DNA of 64,000 nt from contig JAJEBY010000016.1 of NCBI GenBank assembly GCA_022822305.1, forward strand, positions 62,001 to 126,000. Reading direction: 5' to 3'. The notes below the pieces were generated by a model. It did not search any database and was not told the origin of the DNA. It was given only the letters and a program-made list of their open reading frames with translations. This document shows, in pieces, positions 1 to 7,898 of the stretch; position 1 is the first letter of the stretch, and each line of letters opens with the position of its first letter. The DNA is from Anaerolineae bacterium (GTDB taxonomy: Bacteria; Chloroflexota; Anaerolineae; Aggregatilineales; Phototrophicaceae). The position numbers and the translations under genes are program-made.

Positions 1-890
1 AACAGGGGAATATGCGCGATCTCGTTCCAGGCGTGACAGGCGTTTTTGCCCATATGTCCGTGGTCGCCGAACATGAGACCGTGATCGGTTGTGAAGATGA
101 TCAGCGTGTCGTCCCAGCCATTCTGCCTATCGATCTCATCGAGAAGCGTACCCAGCCATTTGTCGGTCATCTGCAGTAAATTGGCGTATCGTCTTCTGTC
201 TTCATAGAACGCCTCTAGCTTTTCCGGATCGATTCCATCCGGCAAGGCGGCAATTGGAAAAAGCTCTCGCAAGTCCTCGCCATAGATGCTGTCATAGGCT
301 TCCGGGTAGTCCATGGGCGCATGAGGATCGAAGGCTTCAACCCAGAGCAGATAATTGTCGGAATCTTCATTCCGCCGCAACCAATCGGCAGCGCCTTTCA
401 AGGTCTGGGGCGAGGGGAAATCCAGGTCGGTCACAAATCGTTGCCGATTGCGAATCATGGCGTCCCGGTTCCAGGTCAGGGTTGGATCGAGATTGTCTTC
501 AGGACGGATCTTGGCCGGCATGGGATCAAACTCTTGTCCGCGATAGGACTGCCAGGTACTAAACGTCGTGGCATAGAATTCGCCGCCGCCTTGGAAATAG
601 TGGTAATGATCGGTCTCGATATGACTATGAATGCCGGCATGCGCGAGCACGTGAGGCAGAGGGATATCGAAGGGTTCCAGACCACCCCAGCCGCGTTCGA
701 GGAAATTGTAACGTCCGGTCAGCATATCGCGCCGGGCGGGCATGCAGGGCGCGGATCCGATCCAGTGATTATCGAAAACTATGGATTTCGCCGCCAGCCG
801 GTCCATATTGGGAGTGGTGATTATCTCATTGCCATACGGGCTCAAGAAGTAGCGGCAGAGGGTATCGAAAAGAATCACAATCGCTTTCAT
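1..890 (-). CDS. Type I sulfatase, C-terminus cut off by the window edge
   Basis: Formylglycine-dependent sulfatase of the alkaline-phosphatase fold, expected to hydrolyse sulfate esters. The start ATG is at 890 behind an AGGAAA ribosome site, and the frame stays open to base 1, so the 3' end is missing. The N-terminus 'MKAIVILFDTLCR' carries the first metal-binding Asp. The motif C49-M-P-A-R is the CxPxR signature whose Cys is oxidised to formylglycine, so a formylglycine-generating enzyme is needed elsewhere in the genome. A later 'FTTDHG' stretch fits the second metal site. No signal peptide is visible, so it is probably cytoplasmic. It is the last visible gene of the locus 1 operon, 105 bases after the PQQ-propeller gene. 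The exact substrate cannot be read; a sulfated glycan is inferred from the transporter context. Confidence 0.9.
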   Translation of the reverse strand, partial: MKAIVILFDTLCRYFLSPYGNEIITTPNMDRLAAKSIVFDNHWIGSAPCMPARRDMLTGRYNFLERGWGGLEPFDIPLPHVLAHAGIHSHIETDHYHYFQGGGEFYATTFSTWQSYRGQEFDPMPAKIRPEDNLDPTLTWNRDAMIRNRQRFVTDLDFPSPQTLKGAADWLRRNEDSDNYLLWVEAFDPHAPMDYPEAYDSIYGEDLRELFPIAALPDGIDPEKLEAFYEDRRRYANLLQMTDKWLGTLLDEIDRQNGWDDTLIIFTTDHGLMFGDHGHMGKNACHAWNEIAHIPL

Positions 891-995
891 GCGGATTTCC
901 TAATTGGTTGCTCAGATCACTATTCGATAGGGTTTCATCTTGATGGCAAACGTTCAAATGTCTCGGCCCAGATCGGAAGTTGTACCGCCAGACAT

Positions 996-3641
996 TTACG
1001 CAATCGCATGGACGAATCCGTCTGCCGCCAGCGCGTAGACCTTGTCGCGATAAATGCAGAGCGTCGCTTCTTCGACGCGATGCCCGAGTTGGTAGATCCA
1101 GTGTGGTTTGCCGGTTTCTTCGTCGAGACAGTAGAAGAAGGGCGAATTCCCCGATGCGACATAAACGCGGCCATTGGCAACAGCGGGCGCCGACAGCCCT
1201 CCGCCGTCCGGATAGGTCCAGAGTATTTCGGCCGTCTCCGGATCGACGCAATAGACTGTTGAAAACAGGGGTACGCCGAACAAGCCCGGCGCTCCGCGTG
1301 ACGTGAAAAACGCGCGACCGCCATGGAATGCGGGCGTGGCATTGAAGTTCAGGAAGACGCCTTTCTTGGCATCGCTGGTGACCCCGTCATTGAGGAGTTG
1401 GCCGGATTGGGCATCCAGACAGTTGAAGATGTTGCGGTGGTTGGGCAGGTAGACTTTTCCGTCGAATGCGATCAGGGTGCCGGAATCGAGCATGGTTCCG
1501 CTGGCCTTCCAGACGACCTCGCCGGTTTTCTTGTCAAATGCATAGACGGTACCGCTCCAGGATCCGAAGTAGACGAGGTCGCCGTCGATGGCCGGTTCGG
1601 CCGGGATCGACCGCGCGGTCGGGAACATCCAGACGATGTGGCCGGTTACCGCGTCAAGACAGACGGCGTATCCGCTGACGGTGGGCACGTATACCATGCC
1701 GTCGTCCACTGCTGCCGAGCCCCACACCCAGCCGCCCGGAAGCGTTTGTTTCCAGATCAGCGCGCCGTCTTCAGCATCGACGCAGTAGAAGAAGCGCTCG
1801 CCGCCTTGCTGACCGGCGAAGACTCTGCCATCGGCGCAGGCGGGCCCTACCGAGATTGCCGCGCCCATCTCGAACTTCCAGATCTCCTGGCCGGTATCGG
1901 CATTCACGGCGTGCAGGAATCCGGACGGCGTGCCGAAGTAGATCTTTCCGCGGTGGGCGGTAGGTTTCGATTGATAATAGGTGCCGCCGGATAGCTCGTC
2001 AGTGAAGATGCGCCGGCCACTGTCGTCGACGAAAGCGTCCAATGCGCTCTTCTGCCAGAGTGGCCGCGCATCCGCCGCAAGGCAATACAGCATGAAATTG
2101 CTGTCGCTAATCAACAGACGGTCTCCGGCGAGCGTGAGGTCGGCATAGATCGGATGGGTGCTGACGATTTCCGACCAGGCGAGCCGACCGGCCGAGTCGA
2201 AACAATGGAGTTTTCCGTCTATCGTCGCGACGAGGACTGAATCACCATGCGCGACGGGTCTTGACCGGACCCAGTCAGAGACGCCCGCGTCCCAGACAAT
2301 GCTGCCATTGGTCGCGTCCAGCGCATAGACGCGGCAATTGGCGGCGCCGATATAGACACGATCGCCATGGACGCGCGGTGAGGAGAAATGTTTGCGGGCG
2401 CGCGCCTCGACCGATTCGACCGATGTTTCCCAGATGAGCGCGCCTGTGCGCTGATCGAGGCAATAGATTGAGCCGCCGTTGCAGCCGAAGAATACGCGTT
2501 CATCGTCAAGTGTGACCTGCGTATTGATGGCGCCGGCCGCTTTGAACTGCCAGGCAATGAGGTCGCGTTTTTCGGAAGGACTAAGCCTAAGCGCATATAG
2601 ATAGGCTTCCATCGTGCCGACGATTGCCAGGTCAGCCGTGACGACCGGCTCCGCCAGCGCGTCGATATCGCCGACGTTGAAGTCCCAGTGCCAGGTATCG
2701 TTTTCGATATCGGCGCAGATGAGACGGTTGAAATTTTGGCAAATGGCCGGCGACCGATAGATGTCGTGCACGGCGTAGGGAAAGACCAGTTGGCTGCCAT
2801 TGGTGGCTACGGGGGCATATTGCGTGCGGTAATCGACATGGCCGGCGTATTTGCGCTCCAGCGCCTCGCCAGTCGCTTTGTCGATGTAGTGCAGATATTT
2901 GGCCTGGCTTTCGAAGCCCCAATGGCTGTTGACATCGCGCAGGACGATGCGGTCGTCGAGGATCAGCGGAGTTGAAGCGATGGCCGGATATTTGTAAATG
3001 CCGAAGATCGGATGCTCCTGGGTGGATTTCCAAATCTCGTCGCCCGTTTCCAGGTCGAGGCAATAGCAGGTGGCGTTCATGCCGGGCGATGACAGGTAGA
3101 CCCTTCCGTCCTCAACGACCGGCTTGGCATAAGTGCCCAGGCCAATGGGGAACTTCCAGGCTGCGCGACCGAAACGCGGGCCCGGCGCCGGGGAGTAACC
3201 CGTGTTATGAATGTCGCGCTGGAACATCGGCCATTCGGCTTCCATATCGCCGCCAGCGGGAAAGTCTGACGCCTCGCTCTGAAAAGGCGCCGCGATCGGA
3301 CCCTGCGCGATCAGCCGGGCTTGAATCCGTTCCACGACGCTGTAGCCCTCATCAATGATGGCGGTCAATTCGGGCAGCAGCAGCTCGCGCTCGGCCGCGG
3401 TTGCGGCGTCGATGCGAGCTTCCAGCGGGTGATAGCGCCGATCGAGATCATTGAAGGGACGGCAATCGGCCCCTTGCTGCTGCAGGGCGCTCAGCCACAT
3501 GTAGAGCAGCAGCGCGCGGCGTTGACAGTTGACGGGAGAAGTTGACGATGCCGAGACTTCCCGCCGCATGGCATCGATATCGGCGCTGCCGCTCGTATAG
3601 AATGGCGCTGGCAATCCAACAGAATCAGAAAATGAACTCAT
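996..3641 (-). CDS. PQQ-type (BamB-like) beta-propeller repeat protein, cytoplasmic
   Basis: 881-residue protein made almost entirely of repeated beta-propeller blades of the PQQ/BamB type. Recurrent motifs include 'YCLDLETGDEIWK', 'VYALDATNGSIVWD' and 'YCLDQRTGALIWE', spread from about residue 150 to the C-terminus, enough for two propellers. The first 130 residues are different and helical. No signal peptide or membrane segment is seen, which is unusual because most BamB-like proteins are exported. The start ATG at 3641 has a GAAAGGAAAA ribosome site and overlaps the stop of the preceding small ORF by four bases (ATGA), suggesting translational coupling. It sits between the ABC transporter genes and a sulfatase. 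It could be a binding or scaffold protein or a quinone-free propeller enzyme; no catalytic residues can be assigned. Confidence 0.85.
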   Translation of the reverse strand: MSSFSDSVGLPAPFYTSGSADIDAMRREVSASSTSPVNCQRRALLLYMWLSALQQQGADCRPFNDLDRRYHPLEARIDAATAAERELLLPELTAIIDEGYSVVERIQARLIAQGPIAAPFQSEASDFPAGGDMEAEWPMFQRDIHNTGYSPAPGPRFGRAAWKFPIGLGTYAKPVVEDGRVYLSSPGMNATCYCLDLETGDEIWKSTQEHPIFGIYKYPAIASTPLILDDRIVLRDVNSHWGFESQAKYLHYIDKATGEALERKYAGHVDYRTQYAPVATNGSQLVFPYAVHDIYRSPAICQNFNRLICADIENDTWHWDFNVGDIDALAEPVVTADLAIVGTMEAYLYALRLSPSEKRDLIAWQFKAAGAINTQVTLDDERVFFGCNGGSIYCLDQRTGALIWETSVESVEARARKHFSSPRVHGDRVYIGAANCRVYALDATNGSIVWDAGVSDWVRSRPVAHGDSVLVATIDGKLHCFDSAGRLAWSEIVSTHPIYADLTLAGDRLLISDSNFMLYCLAADARPLWQKSALDAFVDDSGRRIFTDELSGGTYYQSKPTAHRGKIYFGTPSGFLHAVNADTGQEIWKFEMGAAISVGPACADGRVFAGQQGGERFFYCVDAEDGALIWKQTLPGGWVWGSAAVDDGMVYVPTVSGYAVCLDAVTGHIVWMFPTARSIPAEPAIDGDLVYFGSWSGTVYAFDKKTGEVVWKASGTMLDSGTLIAFDGKVYLPNHRNIFNCLDAQSGQLLNDGVTSDAKKGVFLNFNATPAFHGGRAFFTSRGAPGLFGVPLFSTVYCVDPETAEILWTYPDGGGLSAPAVANGRVYVASGNSPFFYCLDEETGKPHWIYQLGHRVEEATLCIYRDKVYALAADGFVHAIA

Positions 3642-3910
3642 GTTTTTCCTTTCGCAATTGAATTATTGTCTTCAATATAGTCCGGTCCCTGCTTGCCGCG
3701 GACCGCGTATTTTATGAGGAGATTACCCTTATGGCGAAATTGCCGCGTCCATAGTCTAAAGGTGACATTGTCGAATTCGATCGATGGAACTGCCGCGATT
3801 GATGTTGCTAGTTCCCGTCTGCTTCCCCGCTCCGATTCGAACGCGAACAATTCGTCGAGTCCATCCATCGCAATTTTCATCCGCTCAATTATCACTTGGG
3901 CTTGCAGCAT
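3638..3910 (-). CDS. Small hypothetical protein, coupled to the propeller gene
   Basis: 90-residue ORF that I do not recognise. It is rich in charged and helical residues at the start ('VIIERMKIAMDGLDELFAFE') and more beta-like later. Its stop overlaps the start of the propeller gene (ATGA, 3638-3641), an arrangement typical of genuine operon members. No good ribosome site precedes the ATG at 3910. The frame continues upstream to a stop codon around 3945, with residues that would read smoothly as a continuation of the previous ORF. It may therefore be the second half of one gene split by a frameshift with ORF 3885-4148. Coding status is uncertain. Confidence 0.4.
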   Translation of the reverse strand: MLQAQVIIERMKIAMDGLDELFAFESERGSRRELATSIAAVPSIEFDNVTFRLWTRQFRHKGNLLIKYAVRGKQGPDYIEDNNSIAKGKT

Positions 3911-4148
3911 AGCGCGCAGCGCCGCGTAGACGATAAGGGGTAGACATCAAAAAAGCGTTGAGGTCGCCCCTGGTCAATCTGTCGTTGATGACTTCGAAGG
4001 CGTAAATTCCGAAAACCACTCCCATGAGCACACGATCGACAATGTGCATTGGCAGCGCCGGGATCAAGAAAGTGTTCGAGTATAACGGTAACACTGCATT
4101 TGCCGTTTGGCAGAACTTGCGTCGAAACGATGAAGCAATGGTCACCAT
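3885..4148 (-). CDS. Small hypothetical protein directly after the fused ATPase gene
   Basis: 87-residue ORF of unknown function. Its ATG overlaps the end of the double-ATPase gene (the stop TGA lies inside ATGGTGA, 4142-4148), and its last 26 bases overlap the next small ORF in another frame. A hydrophobic stretch ('LPMHIVDRVLMGVVFGIYAF') lies near residues 32-52. The final residues 'YRLRGAARYAASPSDN' look like read-through of the wrong frame, which supports a frameshift joining it to ORF 3638-3910 (combined about 160 residues). No homologue is recognised. Confidence 0.3.
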   Translation of the reverse strand: MVTIASSFRRKFCQTANAVLPLYSNTFLIPALPMHIVDRVLMGVVFGIYAFEVINDRLTRGDLNAFLMSTPYRLRGAARYAASPSDN

Positions 4149-5869
4149 TTGATGTCGGGATTGGGGGAGGGGATCGCTTGAATCAGTGATTGCGAATAGG
4201 GATGCTGCGGATTCTTGATGACCTCTTCCGGCGTGCCGCGCTCGACAATCTTTCCGCGATTCAAAATGATGATCTGGTCGCTGATCTGATAGGCAGTCGC
4301 CAGATCGTGGGTGATGTAAACGAAGGACGTGCCCAGCTCGTCACGCAGCGATTTCATCAGATCGAGAATCATCAGGCGCAGCGAAGCGTCGACCATCGAT
4401 ACCGGCTCATCCGCCACAATCAGCTTGGGTTTCAAGAGATAGGCGCGGGCCACCATCAAGCGCTGGCGCTGCCCGCCACTGAGTTCGTCCGGATATTTGC
4501 CGAAGACTTGCTCGGGCGACAGGTTCACCACGCGCAGCGCCTCTTCAATCAGCGCCATCGTTTCGTCGTTGCCGCGCGCGAGCTTGAACTTTTTCACCGC
4601 TACGCGAAACAGGCTGTCGACGGTATACACGGGATTGAAGATCTCGTACGGATCTTGAAAGATGGCCTGCACCTCGCGGCGGTATTGGGCGAATTCGGAG
4701 CGCGACTGGCGCGCGATGTCTTTGCCTCGATAATAGACTGCGCCGCCGCTCGGCTTGGCGAAGCCCAGTACGATGTTGGCGAAGGTAGATTTGCCGCTGC
4801 CGCTTTCGCCGGCAATAGTCGTCACCATCGGGAAATCGCCGGTCACCTCGATCGATACTTCATCCAGCGCGGTGAATTCGGTGGACTTGGCGAAGAGATG
4901 GCCTTTGTATCCAAAAACCTTGGTCACCGCTTGTGCGTCCAGCAAGGGCGTGGCGCCGCCATCCGCGCGCGCGACCGGGGGGATGTCTCGCTCTTCCCGG
5001 TGTTCTAGCGACGGCAGGGAATTGATCAGCATCTGCGTGTAGCGGTGTCTTGGTCTGTGATAGATCTCGCGGACATTGTCGATCTCGACCAGTTCGCCTT
5101 CGTTCATTATGGCGATTCGGTGGGCAGTCTGCGCCAGCAGCGCCATGTCATGCCCGATTAGAATGATAGACGCGCCCAATCGCTCTTGCACGTCTATGAG
5201 GGTCTTCGCGACTTGCCGCTGCACCACGACATCGAGCGAGCTGGTGGGTTCATCGGCGATGATGAGCTCCGGCTCCAAGGTAATTGCCATCGCGATGCAT
5301 ACCCGCTGTTTCATCCCGCCGCTCAATTCATGCGGATAGAGATTGAGCACTCGACCGTCCAAGCCGACGCTCTCCAAGATGCGTTCAATCCGGTCGCGCA
5401 CGTCTTTGTTGTAGCGCTTGCCTTCGTGTGTTTTGATGACCTCGGCGATCTGGTGGCCCACCTTCATGACGGGATTGAGCGAGCTCATCGACCCTTGAGG
5501 AATCAGGGCGATCCGCGACCAGCGCAGGAAGTTGAGCGAGCGGTTATCCAGGCGCGAGAGATCAATGTCATTGAAGTGAATGCTCCCCGCGCTGATCTGC
5601 GCCGTTTCCGGCAGCAGGCGCAAGATGGCGTTGACCAGCGTCGTCTTCCCGCTCCCGGACTCGCCGGCGATGCCAAATCGCTCTCCGCGGCGGATATCCA
5701 GGTTGACGCCACGAACCGCATGAATCGTGCCCGTCGCCGATGCATACTCGACATGCAAATCGTTAAGTGACAGGATGGTGTCCCTGTCGTCCGCGGACTG
5801 AAGAAGGTTGCGGGTGCCGTTCGCTGGCGTTCTCATTGATTGACGGTCCCAGCGCTTAGTGTCTGGCAA
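4142..5869 (-). CDS. Oligopeptide/oligosaccharide ABC importer, fused DppD-DppF ATPase
   Basis: 575-residue protein with two complete ABC ATPase domains, the energy-coupling pair of an Opp/Dpp-type importer fused into one chain. Domain 1 (about residues 33-285) has Walker A 'GESGSGKTTL', signature 'LSGGMKQR' and Walker B 'LIIADEPTSSLD'. Domain 2 (about 300-570) has 'GESGSGKSTF', 'LSGGQRQR' and 'LIVADEPVSMVDAS'. The Q-loops are 'IPQGSMSSLNP' and 'FQDPYEIFNPVY', shared with the separate ATPases of locus 2 but not with locus 3. The cysteine-rich C-terminal tail usual in OppD/OppF is absent from both halves. The gene overlaps the end of the upstream permease by 14 bases. The fusion would fix 1:1 stoichiometry. 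Confidence 0.95.
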   Translation of the reverse strand: MPDTKRWDRQSMRTPANGTRNLLQSADDRDTILSLNDLHVEYASATGTIHAVRGVNLDIRRGERFGIAGESGSGKTTLVNAILRLLPETAQISAGSIHFNDIDLSRLDNRSLNFLRWSRIALIPQGSMSSLNPVMKVGHQIAEVIKTHEGKRYNKDVRDRIERILESVGLDGRVLNLYPHELSGGMKQRVCIAMAITLEPELIIADEPTSSLDVVVQRQVAKTLIDVQERLGASIILIGHDMALLAQTAHRIAIMNEGELVEIDNVREIYHRPRHRYTQMLINSLPSLEHREERDIPPVARADGGATPLLDAQAVTKVFGYKGHLFAKSTEFTALDEVSIEVTGDFPMVTTIAGESGSGKSTFANIVLGFAKPSGGAVYYRGKDIARQSRSEFAQYRREVQAIFQDPYEIFNPVYTVDSLFRVAVKKFKLARGNDETMALIEEALRVVNLSPEQVFGKYPDELSGGQRQRLMVARAYLLKPKLIVADEPVSMVDASLRLMILDLMKSLRDELGTSFVYITHDLATAYQISDQIIILNRGKIVERGTPEEVIKNPQHPYSQSLIQAIPSPNPDIKW

Positions 5870-6713
5870 TGCGATCGAGCGACAAACTGATCAGGAATAA
5901 CCCGATGAATATCATCGAGAGCATGATCATCGGTGGAATCCACCACCACCACAGTTCACGGAATACTGCTGACGCGAAGAAGGCCTCCTGCAGCACCAGC
6001 CCAATGGACGGCTCGTCGATGGGCCCAATCCCCAACAGTTGCAGTCCGACCGCCGCCAGAATCGCGTTGGAGACTGTGGATACGAAGCCGGCAGCGATGA
6101 ACGGAGTAATGTTGGGCAGCATGTCAAAAAAGATAATTTCGAAATCGGAGCGTTTCGACAGTTTTGACAACTTGACGAAGGCACGTTCGCGCAGGGACAG
6201 CACCTGCGCCCGCACCGGTCTGGCGGTGAAAGGCCAGGCGAAAATCGCCAGAATCACGGCGATCACGGTATTCGAAGAGGGTAAGAATGAGGCGATCGAC
6301 ACCAGAATGAGCAATGCCGGAATCGCGATCATGATATCAATCAGCGTGCGGATGCCGGTTTCCAGCGGGCCACGGAAATAACCGGTGACGAGCCCCAGAA
6401 AGGTTCCTATCGAGGTGGCGATAACTGCGGTAACCACGCCGATATTGAGCGTGGTAGGCGTTGCGAGAATCAGCAGCGTCAAGAGATCGCGTCCGAGCGC
6501 GTCAGTGCCGAAGAGATGTTCAGCCGACGGTGGACTGGAAAAGGATGATGCCCCCAGGCGGATGTCTCTTTGGTCGATGAAGAACTGACCTAGAGCGCCA
6601 AAAACAACGAGGAGCAGCACCAGCAATAAGCCGATGTAGAAGGTAAGGTCGAACGATTTGAAAATCGAAACGATCTTTTGAGCCGGGCTGCGCGTGGTCG
6701 AATATGCCTGCAT
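5856..6713 (-). CDS. ABC importer permease, DppC-like
   Basis: 285-residue inner-membrane permease of the binding-protein-dependent family. It has one N-terminal membrane segment (about residues 25-46), a short external loop with 'HLFGTDALGRDLLT', the classic DppC signature, then five more hydrophobic segments. The cytoplasmic coupling (EAA) loop corresponds to 'VKLSKLSKRSDFEIIFFDML', a divergent form of the usual consensus. The C-terminus ends 'LFLISLSLDRIARH'. It lies 7 bases after the DppB-like gene and overlaps the ATPase gene, so the transport genes are one transcription unit. The substrate is not readable from the permease; the context points to a glycan fragment. Confidence 0.93.
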   Translation of the reverse strand: MQAYSTTRSPAQKIVSIFKSFDLTFYIGLLLVLLLVVFGALGQFFIDQRDIRLGASSFSSPPSAEHLFGTDALGRDLLTLLILATPTTLNIGVVTAVIATSIGTFLGLVTGYFRGPLETGIRTLIDIMIAIPALLILVSIASFLPSSNTVIAVILAIFAWPFTARPVRAQVLSLRERAFVKLSKLSKRSDFEIIFFDMLPNITPFIAAGFVSTVSNAILAAVGLQLLGIGPIDEPSIGLVLQEAFFASAVFRELWWWWIPPMIMLSMIFIGLFLISLSLDRIARH

Positions 6714-6720
6714 GTGAGAG

Positions 6721-7728
6721 CTACTGATCTTCGTAGTTGATGCGTGGATCGAGCCAGGGATATAGCAGGTCGACGATTAACACCGCGCTCGCGACCGACA
6801 ACACCAGCGTGTAGGTCATGCCTTGAATGACGGTGAAATCCTGATTGTTGATGGCGCGCAGCAAGTGCGATCCCAAACCGGGATAGGTGAACACGACTTC
6901 TACGAGAATGGCGCCGCCGACGATGCTGCCCATGGCGATCGCCAAGTTGGTGACTTGAGGAAGGATCGCATTGCGAATGACATAGTGGTAGAAGATGCGC
7001 AGTTGCGACAATCCCTTGGCTTTGGCCAGCGTAAGATAATCCGATCGGGTCACGGTTATGGTCATGCTGCGCATACCGATCAACCAGCCGCCGGCGCTGG
7101 CCAGAACAATCGACATAATGGGCAGCGCGCCATGACGCGCGACTTCAATGAAATTCGCCAGGGTAAAATCGTGGGATGCGCCCAAAGCGTGCGCTCCGCC
7201 GGAGGGGAACCATCGCAGGGCAAAGCTGAATACGAACAATAATATGATTGCCAGGAGATATTGAGGAATGCTGCCCAGTAGCAGCAGGGGCGCGACCAGA
7301 CCGATGCCGCTGCGTCCGATCTTCAACCAGACGATGAGCGCGCCCAGGAGCGTCCCGACCGTAAAGGAAATGATGATTGACACCGCCAATAGCCCGAGAG
7401 TATAAGGCAGCGCGTCCAGGATAATGTCGCTGACGGGCCGCGGAAAATAGGACAGCGAATGGCCGAAATCAAATTGAACGGCAGATGTCAGATAGCTCAC
7501 GTATTGATCCCACAGACTGCCATCCAGGCCGAATTTCTCGCGGTAGGCAGCGATGAGTTCGGCGCTGTCTTCAATGACTTCGCCCTGCAGCTCCATCCTG
7601 GCGACCATGGCGCCGATCGGATCGCCAGGCGCCATGCGCGGCACGATGAAGTTGACGCTCGCCGCCACCCAAACGACGACGACAAATGAGAGAAAGCGCT
7701 TGGCAATGTAAGAAACCGGCAACCGCAT
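6721..7728 (-). CDS. ABC importer permease, DppB-like
   Basis: 335-residue membrane permease and partner of the DppC-like protein. It starts with the usual DppB layout: a membrane helix at about residues 12-30, then 'RMAPGDPIGAM' and an external loop with 'REKFGLDGSLWDQYVSYL'. Five further helices follow, with the EAA loop 'LTLAKAKGLSQLRIFYHYVIRN'. The C-terminal 'YPWLDPRINYEDQ' is typical ('DPRI' motif). It is preceded by a 170-base spacer carrying a strong hairpin that separates it from the binding-protein gene. Confidence 0.94.
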   Translation of the reverse strand: MRLPVSYIAKRFLSFVVVVWVAASVNFIVPRMAPGDPIGAMVARMELQGEVIEDSAELIAAYREKFGLDGSLWDQYVSYLTSAVQFDFGHSLSYFPRPVSDIILDALPYTLGLLAVSIIISFTVGTLLGALIVWLKIGRSGIGLVAPLLLLGSIPQYLLAIILLFVFSFALRWFPSGGAHALGASHDFTLANFIEVARHGALPIMSIVLASAGGWLIGMRSMTITVTRSDYLTLAKAKGLSQLRIFYHYVIRNAILPQVTNLAIAMGSIVGGAILVEVVFTYPGLGSHLLRAINNQDFTVIQGMTYTLVLSVASAVLIVDLLYPWLDPRINYEDQ

Positions 7729-7810
7729 TTCTTCTCCTGCAGAACTGCCTCAATTGAGGCCAGCAATTGATGACGTGCGAGGCGCAGCGTCTAGAATCTG
7801 CGGAACTCGA

Positions 7811-7876
7811 CCGGCAACGCTGCCGGTCATGCGTTGCCGCGGCATCGTGACAAGAATGACACGATGCCGCAGCAAC
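7811..7876 (-). promoter_or_regulatory. Intercistronic hairpins between binding-protein and permease genes
   Basis: The spacer after the binding-protein stop holds a long hairpin. Arms 7833-7849 and 7860-7876 pair over 11 perfect base pairs (gcggcatcgtg / cacgatgccgc), one mismatch and 5 more pairs, with a 10-base loop. A second small hairpin follows (7811-7826, ccggca / tgccgg). Neither has a T-run on the transcribed strand, so an mRNA-stabilising or partial-termination role, giving more binding protein than permease, is more likely than full termination. Confidence 0.7.
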
Positions 7877-7898
7877 ATTTCTTGCTTATCAACCAGCC

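Noticed and set aside
321-1262. 313-codon plus-strand ORF
   Set aside because: It lies antisense to the partial sulfatase and the end of the propeller gene, both of which have clear motifs and ribosome sites; its translation is Arg/Gly-rich without recognisable features.
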